Shown in pieces: positions 1 to 10,200 of a stretch of DNA of 64,000 bases. The first letter of the stretch is position 1. Every line of letters begins with the position of its first letter. Under the pieces are notes generated by a model, which had not been told where the DNA came from, made no database searches, and saw nothing but the letters and a program-made list of their open reading frames with translations. The DNA comes from Oenanthe sinensis (taxonomy: Eukaryota; Streptophyta; Magnoliopsida; Apiales; Apiaceae), in contig CM053800.1 in assembly GCA_028671895.1 (NCBI GenBank), positions 21,163,886 through 21,227,885 of the forward strand, written 5' to 3'. Both the position numbers and the translations under genes were made by a program.

Positions 1-545
1 CTTCCACTTATGACAATTTCAAAAATCATTGGATAACAAAATCTCTTGTAAATCCTTTACTGTCATCTCCAAAGGTTACCATTGGATAGGCTTTCTCAAC
101 CAACTGTGATATTAAAGCTTTAATTTTAATCATATGCCTCGAACAATAAATGTCACGAAGTCACATAACTTTTGTCTTTTGTTACATACTCTGCAATCAC
201 AAATGATTAAGCTTCTTGGTACTCAACTTCAATTGAGTCCATATGGGTTAGAGATATTATCAGATGTAACAAAAGCTTCAATATGCAAAAATCACATGGA
301 TAGAAGAACTAACAAATTAATTACTAATTCTGTCTAGTCCATTTCTGTTTTTGTCTAACATTTTAACTATATCTAATTATCTAAGTCAGTTTTAGATTAA
401 GCTTCGAATCTACAAATATTACTGACTACTTAGATAATTCTACCATCTTTTAGTATTCTACTCCTTAACAAGCAATACTTGAAATGATATGACATTTAAG
501 TACAACTGTGTGTGTGAGAGCAAATCATGTGAAAATAAGCACATA
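1..545 (-). mobile_element. Element A, left body fragment (protease region)
   Basis: This is the continuation of minus-strand copia element A after interruption by N at 546. Read on the minus strand it parallels 4500-5100 of N and 54810-55410 of B, including the protease start, where the codons at 154-146 read Asp-Ile-Tyr in place of the catalytic Asp-Ser-Gly, followed by Cys-Ser-Arg-His-Met. The rest of pol and A's 3' LTR lie left of the window. No intact reading frame is present. Assignment to A rests on identical orientation and on the target duplication ACATA at both ends of N (541-545 and 13807-13811). Confidence 0.75.
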
Positions 546-1811
546 TGAAAGGCTATATGTATAGACCTATATGTAACATATGGTTATAACTCAACACAAG
601 AACAAGACGTGTAAATAATATGAATTTATCACCGAAATCAGGAAGAAAGATTCTAGTGATCCAAATCTGCAAATTAGTCAAGCAATGAATTGCAGAGCTC
701 AAGTACAGGAATCGATAAGATAGAATATACGGCAAATACAAAGAATCAAAATATTAGATGGAATCTTAGAGTCTACTATAGATTGCTGGAGGAAGTTCAG
801 TCATATGTTTAGACTTCAGTGAAGGATAAAGTTCGAAGATGTTCAGGGTTTCAGATATGTTTGTGGTTCAGCATAAGTGTCAGAGGATTCCAATGTACTT
901 ATAATAGAAGCACTTCTTAACAACTAGAGAAACATGGCCAATTGAATAGTCAAGAAGGTGTGGAGATCAAGTTCGTGTTAGTCGTTTGTAAACCAGACCA
1001 GTTGCAATAAACGTCAGCACAAAAGGAATTGAGAACTGCATCTATGTTAGAAAAGAATTGGCTGTATAACCGTTGTGTGCTAAAGCTCAGAGAAAATCAA
1101 GTTCAGGTAGTAAAGGTAAATTTATTAACTTGGTTGTAGTGAAAGAAAATATTACAGAGCTTTGAATCGTTGGAAAAATGGCTAAGTGAGAAGCAGCTCA
1201 GTTACTTGGACCACAAGAAGCCACGTAGCTGTACTGAAAAAGCCTACACATAAATTGAAGCAGAGCCATTCATTTGGAGAAGTCTTCTACAACACAACAA
1301 AAATATCCAGAGAGAGAGAAGGCAAAGCCGATGAGGAGAGAACACCCAGAAAAATCTATACCTCTTCACCGGAGATGTATTAGTGGCCGGTCCCTTAACA
1401 AAAATGTTCAGGGCCACTATATATCACTCACTACGATCTTAGTTTCCTTTGTACTGATCTAGAAATACGTGTATAGGAAATTGAGAGTTATATTTTTGTT
1501 AAGCAGCGAAGAACTTGTTCTTCGGACCGGATTTGTTGGCCGGGTGTAGCAACCTCAGGGTTTATATTTATCAAATGATATATTCCCCGAATCTTGTGTT
1601 GTTTATTTTACTACTAATTTTCTAGAACCGAACTGATTAATCCTAAACACAGAAAATTAGTAAGCAGCTCCGTAAACACTATTCACCTCAAGAATACGAG
1701 CCCACTAACCGAACTCTAAATTATTTATCCGCAAAAGATTCGAAAGAATTTTTTAATTTAGTGAGTATCGTATTCAACCCCCCCCTTCTACGATACTTCC
1801 GGGGCCTAATA
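546..1811 (+). repeat. 5' LTR of N (shortened)
   Basis: This LTR matches the 3' LTR at 11892-13806 from TGAAAGGCT to GGGGCCTAATA (CCTAACA in the 3' copy). It is about 650 bp shorter because two blocks are missing: one joined near 651, the other near 1190. A TATA-like TATATAT lies at 1418-1424. A short hairpin with arms CGAAGAAC and GTTCTTCG is at 1507-1524, and the U5 hairpin is at 1764-1797. The conserved core block is at 977-1020. Small open frames inside it have no supporting homology beyond LTR duplication. Confidence 0.9.
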
Positions 1812-1813
1812 AT

Positions 1814-1825
1814 TGGTATCAGAGC
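1814..1825 (+). other. Primer binding site of N
   Basis: TGGTATCAGAGC follows the LTR after 2 bases. It is the usual plant copia primer site, complementary to the 3' end of initiator methionine tRNA. Confidence 0.92.
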
Positions 1826-1899
1826 TTGCTGATTGATATACAAATCAAGATCCATTAGCTCAGTGAAGCTCGTCAGGCGGAAGCTGTTTGAACTCAGAA

Positions 1900-2140
1900 T
1901 GTTTAGAGGCCATGTTAAATAAATTTATTTTATAAATTTAAATTTAAATAAATTTATTTTATAAATTTAACTTATGTAAATTTATTTTATAAATTTAATT
2001 TAAATGAGTTTATTATTTAAACTTGAAAAGGTTTATTTTATAAACTTAATTTAAATAAATTTATTTTATAAATTTAATTTAAATAAATTTATTCTCTAAA
2101 TTTAAATAGATTTATTTTTATAATTTTAATTTATTATTTG
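1900..2140 (+). repeat. AT-rich imperfect tandem repeat in the N leader
   Basis: Roughly ten degenerate units built on TTTATTTTATAAATTTAA follow the primer site. Equivalent blocks sit at the same place in A (15840-16150, minus) and B (41205-41530), so the block belongs to the element. It has no coding capacity. Confidence 0.75.
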
Positions 2141-2388
2141 GTACATTTTATGCATCGCTGTTGTTGATTAATTTTGGTCCATTTATTTCGCTAGTAGGCG
2201 ACTCAGCGAGGTTAAGTGGTTAACGTTTTTAGTTCACGCGCTGACCAGGAAACCAATTCAGTGGACGACAAGAAGTTGGTCAGCAAATAGACACGCGCGG
2301 AAGTTTTCAATTGACCAGTGGTTCTCCAAGTCAAGCCAGCTATCGATACTTGTTAAATTTTGGCCAGTTTTTTTTTTAAATCTTCTAC

Positions 2389-2407
2389 CGATAGTTGATA
2401 ACTATCG
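2389..2407. repeat. Perfect inverted repeat with the N array word
   Basis: The arms CGATAGTT and AACTATCG are separated by 3 bases. The word is the same one repeated in the U3 array of N's 3' LTR (12690-13180), here placed in the untranslated leader. Confidence 0.7.
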
Positions 2408-2479
2408 AAAGGTGGTTTGATTAAAAATAAGTCTGATAGTTAGCGTGTCTCGCATTCTGATATTTTTTATTTTTTATTT

Positions 2480-3150
2480 ATTTTATTTCAAAAATTTTAA
2501 AATTCGTAACTGTAAATTTTTCTTAAATATTAATTTACGTTTTATTTAATTTTTAAGAAAATTCAAAATTCTTGAAAATTAAATTTTTCGTAAATATTTA
2601 TTTTTAATTAATTTATTAGAAAATTAAAAATTTTGGAAATGTAAATTTTTCTTAAATATTAAACTAAGGGTGTCGACACTGCAGAGTGTTTCTACTTTTG
2701 ATTTACATCTCAGAAAAAGACATTTGCCCCTAGTGTAATTTTTGTTTCAAAAATAAGAATTGAACAGTGTTTATTAAACTCTGAAACATGATCATATAAT
2801 ATTTTTACTGTGTTATCATGTCTTAGGTATTAATATTGGCGAAGTTTCTTTTTGAGGAAAAATGTGACTCATTAGTGTTACTCTTGGACATAAGCGCCTC
2901 AGATGTTATTTTGGCCTACTTAACGTTTTGAACCTTTAATATCTATTTTAGATTTATTTATTTTTCCAGAAAATTTAATATTCTTGTTAATTAAAATTTT
3001 CTTAAATATTAATTTACAATATTTTAATTTTTAAGAAAATTCTAAATTCTTGAAAATTAAGTTTTGTAAATTTTTATTTTTGATTAATTTATTTTTTAAG
3101 AAAATTAAAAATTCTGTAAATTTAAAATTTTCTTAAGTACTTATTCGAGG
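2480..3150 (+). repeat. Duplicated ~185-bp leader block in N
   Basis: Two direct copies (about 2480-2663 and 2966-3150) share the succession TTTTTAAGAAAATTC, TTCTTGAAAATTAA and AAATTTTTCTTAAATATT. Elements A (about 15300-15540) and B (about 41690-41915) carry one copy at this position. The roughly 300 bp between the copies contains no coding sequence that I recognise. Confidence 0.6.
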
Positions 3151-3254
3151 ATGCTCAGAAGTTAGTAGTTGAAGATTTTTACGGGTTATTGAAGATAATG
3201 AAGATCGACTGAAGATTATCCAAAAAAAGTTGATTCTGGTTATGAAAAGATTAT

Positions 3255-4160
3255 TTGGGTACAGTTTTTAGTTGGTTTGAGTTGAATTTGAAGATGAAAA
3301 ATCTTAGGGGTTTAAGTTGTGTGAAGGAGAACAATCTGGACAACCTAGCATCTCAGTACAGAAGCCTTAAAGATTATACTACAGGGAGATTACAGGAAGT
3401 TCGTGTTAACACTGCAGATCATCTGGAACATAGGATTACAACTACAAGGGATTCTAAGGATATAACCACATTATCTTTAGAAGATCTATATGGTGTGCTG
3501 AAGGCCTATGAACTAGAACAAGAGCTGAAGAAGATAATATTTGGTAAAGCAGAAGTTGTTAGCATATCCACTGTTTTTGTGACCCAGGAACCAAATTTGA
3601 TTGAAGTCAAGGTTGAAAACCTCTGAACAGAAATGAAATGATCCAAGAAGTTGAATTGAAGATGTAGTAGCTCGAGGTAGTGATCAAGGTATTATATATG
3701 AATTTGACACTTTAGAATATCTTGAGAATTGGACTGCAAGTCAAGCCTGCAAGGCAAATAGAAGTTCAGTGACATCAGATTCAGATGGAATCCCAATTCT
3801 TAATCTAAGGTTCTTACCTATAGATTCCATAAAAGAGATTTTCAAGATCAGTTCAAGAGGCGGTTACAAGACCTGGATGGTTTGAAATAGAAAGACAAGA
3901 TCGAGGTTTTGCTACATAGTTTGAAGAAGCCTGTACAAGCAAATGATGACAGAGACTATGTTGGGTTGTAGTAGGAATTAGGCATTAGTGAGGATGCAGC
4001 AAGGGAAAGCATTTGTTGATGAAGTTAAATGCAAGGATGATTCTATCAGTGACAGTGATGAACCAAATGAATATATGGCATCAATGACAAACACTAGAGA
4101 TGAATCACTAAGCACTTCACATGTACACTTACTAACTAGTATATCTTTATCTAATTCATA
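3255..4160 (+). pseudogene. gag: gag remnant of N, N-terminal part missing
   Basis: Gag forms the virus-like particle and binds element RNA. The open stretch 3255-3626 matches the middle of Gag in C and D, including SLEDLYGVLKAYELEQEL; the C-terminal part continues in broken frames to about 4160. The N-terminal third of Gag present in C (19769-20530) and D (from 45028) is absent and replaced by non-coding leader, as in B. Two adjacent in-frame TAG codons at 3969-3974 are shared with B (42789-42794), while A has two lysine codons there (14402-14407). No zinc knuckle is recognisable. It cannot make a working Gag. Confidence 0.75.
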
Positions 4161-4970
4161 ATTGTATGATTATTATGTTTTGAAATGTATTAGACTCGTG
4201 TCAGCATGTTAGCATCTTAGAACTTAAATGCTTAATTGATTGCTAAGAATAAGATTTCATGCTTAGTTATATGAGTTTAGTGAGTACATTTCATACTTGA
4301 TTTTCTATGCAGTAAAATGAATATCAAGAATTATATAGTTGTTAGACTGTTAAGTGTATCCCTAAAACATTTGTTTGAACTTGATTTTAAATCTTATGTG
4401 ATTTATTATCTCTGCTAATGTTGTGAAAATTGCTAATAGACAAACAGGTCATAGATCAGATATTTTATATTTGCTCTTACTTGAAATTGTTTATGTGCTT
4501 ATTTTCATATGATTTGCTCTTACTCACATAGTTGAACTTAAATGTCATATCACATCATGTATTGCTTGTTAAGGAGTAGAATATTAAAAGATGGTAGAAT
4601 TATCTAAGTAGCTAGTAAAACTTGTAGAGACGAGGATTAATCTAAAACTGACTTAGGTAATTAGAGATAGTTAAAATGTTAGACAACAATAGAATGGATT
4701 AGACAGAATCAATAATTAATTTATTAGTTATTCTATTCCATGTGCTTTTAAAAAATTATTGAATATCTGTAAATCTGCTTGACACCTGTCACTTATGTGT
4801 TTAAAGGTTAAAGTAGATAGTACTGAATTTTCTATTATGCATAATTGAATCTGTTGTTACCTTTATTATAAGAAATATCTCTAACCCATCTGGACTCAAT
4901 TGAGATTGAGGACCAAGAAGCTTAATCATTTGTGATTGCAGAGTATGTAAAAAGAAGCAAAAGTTATGTG
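4161..4970 (+). other. Gag-protease spacer of N
   Basis: This AT-rich stretch has scattered stops and no recognisable domain. Its parallels are 1-540 in A (minus) and 42970-43432 plus 54803-55285 in B. It holds TAGTT at 4529-4533, the counterpart of the site in B where D inserted. Confidence 0.6.
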
Positions 4971-4974
4971 ATTT

Positions 4975-5800
4975 CTTGACAGTTATTGTTCGAGGCATAT
5001 GACTAACATTAAAGCTCTTCTATCACTGTTGGTTGAGAAAGCCTGCCCAATGGTAACCTTTGGAGATGACAGCAAATGATGTACAAAGGATTTGGCTATC
5101 ATGATTTTTGTATTGTCATCACTGGAAGCATCTTTCTTATAAATGGAATTAAGCACTATCTACAGGGCACTAGGGAATTCTTTATCAAGGGTTTTCTAGA
5201 AAAGAAGAAAAGGAAAAGTGTTTGATCTCAAGCAAGAAAGATAGAAGCTTACTCTAATCTGAGTGAGAAATTTGTTCGTAGCTAGCATTGATTCTATATT
5301 CAAAGGTGAAGTGAGTTTCTTAGTAAAGCTTCATCAGTAAAGAGTTCGCTATAGCATAGGAAGCTCTCACTCTTGATTGTCAAGACAATGGATTCTCTGA
5401 GAAAGATGAAATTGGTGAGAGGACTGCTTCATTTGGAATCCTATCCAGAAGGACATTTTGAAGTATGTCACATTTAGGGAACTCATGGAAGCATCACACT
5501 GAAGCAAATCAAGTCATGGAAGAAATATGCTTAGTGGTAATTGATGACCCTAGTTATAATTTGGTGATGTTCGTGCATTCAACATATATTGAAGCATCAC
5601 AGATGGTGATTGATCACATCAGAAAGATAAGTTAGAAGTAAAGTAAGCTGTGAGAACTTTGAAGTCAGATAATGGAACCGAGTTTCGCGAATGAAGTTCT
5701 AAGTGAATTCTGCACTTTAAGGGGATTATGAAGCTGAAGCAATTAACACAGCATGCTACTGTATTCAACAAAGATCGTGAAAAGACTTAGTCGAAAGCTA
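4975..5800 (+). pseudogene. pol: Protease and integrase remnant of N
   Basis: The protease start reads Asp-Ser-Tyr at 4978-4986, so the Gly of the DSG active site is lost. The following Cys-Ser-Arg-His-Met and a flap segment near 5050 resembling PMVTFGDNNK of other copies identify the domain. Integrase core fragments follow near 5520-5760: an ICLVVIDD-like stretch and a SDNGTEF-like stretch at about 5665-5690, broken directly after by an extra base within 5681-5700. B carries the same extra base at 55996-56010. Zinc-finger residues and the catalytic Glu cannot be recognised. No enzyme could be made. Confidence 0.7.
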
Positions 5801-5819
5801 TCAAGGCATTTGTGATTAA

Positions 5820-6130
5820 AAACTAGAAGGTGATTGAAAGACTGAATGTTTCGTTCTACTACACCAAGATCCCAAGCATTCAAATGAAAGACTATTCTGA
5901 ATCTTTGAAGTTTGATATCTTGTTAGAGTCATATTCAGATACTAATGATGAAGCTGAGGTTGCAGAAGGAAACAATGATAATGTTGGTGATTCAGATCCT
6001 AGCAGTGAAAATGGTAGTAAATCTACATAACTCATGGACTTTAACAGAAACCACTGAAAAAGGTGAAGGATCTTCAACTCATCCTAGCAGCAACTCAGGG
6101 GGAACAAATAAAGGAAGGATCTACTAGTCG
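5820..6130 (+). pseudogene. pol: Integrase-RT linker of N with internal polypurine motif
   Basis: An open stretch of 66 codons (5830-6030) encodes an acidic, serine-rich segment rich in SES, DND and SDPSSENGS-like runs. B keeps the same stretch at 56291-56491. It is followed by CAGGGGGAACA at 6096-6106, which resembles the terminal polypurine tract. This linker is typical of Sirevirus-like pol and has no known catalytic role. Confidence 0.6.
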
Positions 6131-6309
6131 TACTCAACACAATGAAGATCAAAGGAATACATTAAGAACATATCTGCCAAGATAAAGGGTTTGAAGTCAA
6201 AGTCATTCCTGGAGTCTAGTTCTTAGTGATCCGGATTTTGGAGTAAAGGCTAGAAGTGCTATGCAAAGTAAAGGGTTATTCTTCGGGAAAGAACAGTTAG
6301 TAACAGTTG

Positions 6310-7085
6310 GTAGCCCAAAGAAGATTGTAGAAGCACTGATTGATCCTGATTGGGTGATTGCATTGCAAGATGATCTCAATCAGTTCGAAGGCAGAATCTA
6401 CTGAAGCTGGAACCCATACCACAAAATAAGATGGTATTTGGTATCGTAAGGGTTTTCAGAGACTGGATGATTATTGGCATTGTTACGAGGGACAAAGGCA
6501 AACTGGTTGCTACAGGTTACTATCAAGTAGAAGGTAACGATGATGATGGAAACAGAATTTTCGAGACTTTCAAGATCTAACAGCAAGCACCAGTGACGAG
6601 ACTTGATTCTATTAGGACTAACAAGATGAGGACCTATTATGATATTCCTAGCACCTGTTAAGAATTCAACCATGAATATCTATCAGATGAATGTGAACAA
6701 GTGCACTCTTGAAGGACGAGTTAGAAGAAGAAGTTGATGTACAACAACTCCTGGACTTTGAAATTGCAGATCCATTGGAATTTGTATATCATCCTCTTCA
6801 CAAGCTCTCTATGACGGAGGTAGGAAATCAAGCAGTCGTCAAGGACATGGTATGACACTCTAACTACTAATTACTTGAAAATGATTTTTATTAGTGTCTT
6901 TATACATACATCTCTCTAGAATAAATAGCACACACATAATGTAATATTAGTGCTAGTATACCATGATTATATTATATGTGGGTCTACTAATGAAAACTTG
7001 TGCAAGAGACATTTTGCTAAGTTAATGCAGAGTAAGTACAAAATGAACATGTTGGAAGAGTTGCAATTCTTTTTGGATTATAAGT
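6310..7085 (+). pseudogene. pol: Reverse transcriptase remnant of N with mutated active site
   Basis: Fragments of copia RT can be followed: a LIDPDWVIALQDDLNQFEG stretch near 6335-6390, and the catalytic region at 6959-6970, which reads YHDY in place of YVDD and is followed by an IICGSTNE-like stretch. A MQSKYKMNMLEELQFFL-like stretch follows near 7025-7075. Frames change repeatedly, and the middle of RT (the MDVKSAFLNG region) is absent. The second catalytic Asp is lost. B carries the same YHDY at 57417-57428. Confidence 0.7.
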
Positions 7086-7089
7086 AATT

Positions 7090-7730
7090 CAAAAAAATGA
7101 TGGCAATTAAAGTAAGTCAAAGATCTTTTGAAGATGCGCAATTTAGAAGATTCTAGACCTGCCAAGACTTCTTGCCAACAAACCACTAAGCTTGATCAGG
7201 GCAAATTAGGTATATGAACTGAAGTGACAAGCTATAAGGGTATGATCAGTTGAATACTTATTCAAGTGCATAAAGACCATATATATTATTCTTGATATGC
7301 CTATGTGCAAGTTTCCAAGTGGATACTAGAGAATCTTATCTTATAGCTAAGATTTGAATTGTTAAATATCTTAAGGGATTATCAATTCTTGGAATCTAGT
7401 ACCCTGAAGATAATAGGTTTAACCTAATTGGCTATATAGATATAGATGATGCAGGTTGTAAGAAAGACAGGGAAGTAATTCCTAGAAGCTGTCAATTTTG
7501 TGGAAGAAGTTGATTTCTTGTTGAAATAAGAGGAAGCATTCAACACACATAGCAGCAACAAAGGTGAAATTTAAAGCAGCTAGTGAATGTGATGCTCTGA
7601 TCTTCTGTACAAGGAAACTACTTCAACTCCAACAACTCTGCTGGATACTCTTTACACCACTTATGGAACAAGCGCATGGACACCAGGTATCATTTCTTTC
7701 GAGAGTTGTTCTTAAGTGAATTACTTGTAG
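7090..7730 (+). pseudogene. pol: RNase H remnant of N
   Basis: RNase H removes RNA from the RNA-DNA hybrid. Degraded copies of the copia domain are present: an ICLCASFQVDTRESYLIA-like stretch near 7290-7345, then fragments of the GYxDxDxAGC region near 7430-7460, and TRYHFFREL-like residues near 7685-7710. Stops and frameshifts are frequent. The parallel in B is 57550-58210. Confidence 0.65.
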
Positions 7731-10200
7731 ATATTTGCTAAACAACTTGATGAATTCATTTTGTCTAAGTTGGTTGATGAACTTGGGATATTATTTAATG
7801 TGCATATTTGTTGGAAATCCCATCTACAAGGAATTCTTAAATGAGCTCACAAGTATTAAATTTTCCATATTTAAAGGACTTGTGAATTTATTTGTAATCC
7901 AGTACCTCGTGCTTTTGCTACTAGTTTAATTATCATGATTAGAATGTTATATGCATATGTGGTAGTTAAATCTTATAGCATTAGTTTGTAGCATAAGTAT
8001 TTATTTTATAAATATTTGATGAGTATCAGTCATGATATCTTGCTTAATAGCTCTGATATTTTACTCTGAGAATATTAAATATTTTATTATAAATAATTGT
8101 GATACTTTTGATATTAGTGACAATATTTAGAATTTTTGTTCTAAGTAATTAATGCATATTTCAAAAATCACTAATTTTGGAAGGTGGAGTATTTTCTAAG
8201 TCATGTGTATAATAGTTTCAGTATTTTATATACTTAGGAAATATTTCTAAATTTTGATTTATGTTTGAGAGAAGTTGAATGGATTCACAAGTTATTGAAT
8301 GTTAATATCCAAAGGATTTGTGAATTCCAGTCTAACTATTAATCTCGGGCTTATGAATATCTATGCTATTTATCTTAAGTATATCAGTTATGCTTTATGG
8401 TAAGTAGTTGATATAGCATAAGTGGTTGGCTACTGTATCATTGTTTGTAGTTAAAAATTGCATGACTGTCTGTGGTTTAGACTACTTGGTTGATTTCAGT
8501 TCATGAAATGTAATTAATGAAATCTATATCAGACTAGTTATGTTTGTTTGTTGAAAATAATTGTACTGAATGAGTTGATTATCTGTTATATTATTTTCAC
8601 AAAGCATGTGCAGCAATTACATTTCAATAGTTTTAATATGCATATCTGATTGTATGATTCTTAGTATGCTGTTATTATTATTTGAATTGTGATTGGGTTG
8701 GTTTTAATTTTTTTTTAAATTACAAATACAACAAAAGTGAAATTATTTTATCTTATTAAAATTATGAATTGAAGCAATTAAATGTTTATTAGTTTCATAA
8801 TTTTAATTTCATAAAATATTAGAAGCATAATTTCTTGCATTTTGAAATTATTGATAAATATCAAGTAATGATATTTTGTTAATGTTTCCGTGTAATTAAT
8901 TGTGATATTTTTAATATTAGTGATAATATATGTTGTTTATCTGAAATCATTAATAATAAAAATATGTCTTAATGCTTATTGTTCTACTGAATAATTGCCA
9001 CATGTTATTTGATTTATATATGCATGTATGTGGTAACTGTTTAGTATTACATGAGTATTTATATTAGTTTACTTTCTTCGACTGAATTTTAAACTTGAAT
9101 GTATTAAAAAGAAACTCTTGTCTATTTCTTTTTCAAAATGCTTTATTCAAAGATGCATTCATTTTTCTATCAGTCTTAGAGAAGGAAACATCATATTCTT
9201 TTTCAAAACTTCTCTTTTGAAAATCTTTTAATTTGCAGCCCTTCTTTGTTTTCTAAATCCTTAGGGCGTGAATCAATTTTTCTTGAGGATAATCTTTCTT
9301 TAAATCTCAAAATCTTTTATCCTCTCTCAAAAGCTAATTTTAAAAGTTTTATTTTTAAAAGATTTTTCTCTCTTAAATTTTTCCTTTTAAAGTGGCAGAA
9401 ACTTTGTGACTATTATTTTATTCGGAGAAATTATTTTTAACTTCGAGGTACCAACCATTTGTAAATTTATTTGTTTTCAAACTTGTTTCAATGTCTGTTC
9501 CACATTGATTCATAGTACCAAAATAGTGGTTGTTGCTTTGAAGGCCTAGTACTGTATTGCTAAAGCAAACATTCGTCCCTCTTTGTCATATTTTTATGTT
9601 TTAGTCGGGGATAATATTAGGTGGAAGAAAATGATGTAAATCATATTTGCTGTATGAGTCGGAAAATCATTGTCTTCTATCTGATAAGGTTGTTTTGCAA
9701 AACAAATTTCTAAACATACAGTACTTAGGTTTAATAAAAGTGAGTCATTATTTCGAGATATAATTTGGTAGAAGAGTTGAGTTTCTTCTTTGGTGTAAAT
9801 TCTCGCGTTTTATTATGGGAAGTTTTGCCTTATAAGAAATTCATAAGGGATATAAACTTTCTTCTCTGATACACTTTCCTGCGTTCTATTATGGGATATG
9901 TATCTTAAAGAAAATTTTGTATCTTACTCTTAATGATAAATCTTTAGTTCCGATAAAACTCTTTTACTAAAAAGCGCTTTAATGCAATCTATTACCATTC
10001 CTGCTCATATTTTTCCTTCTCTTTGAGATGAAAAATAAGTTTGGGAATGTTAAGATGATTATCTGTCTTGTTGACTCTATCAGTTTAGCCCCCATTGGCT
10101 TTTGAAGCTGGCCAAGAGGTTGAAAACCGATCAATCTCTTACCCCAGGCCTTTGTACTAAACACCAATTCATCCACTTCCATATATTAACTCTTGGAGAT
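7731..10200 (+). other. Non-coding spacer of N between pol and env-like region
   Basis: About 2.5 kb of very AT-rich DNA without a credible gene. A degenerate motif (GTGATA, TTTTGATATTAGTGACAAT) recurs at about 8098 and 8900. Pairs of TTATTATGGGA-like segments lie at 9810-9900. B has the same spacer at 58211-60390, so it was part of the element when it moved. Confidence 0.6.
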
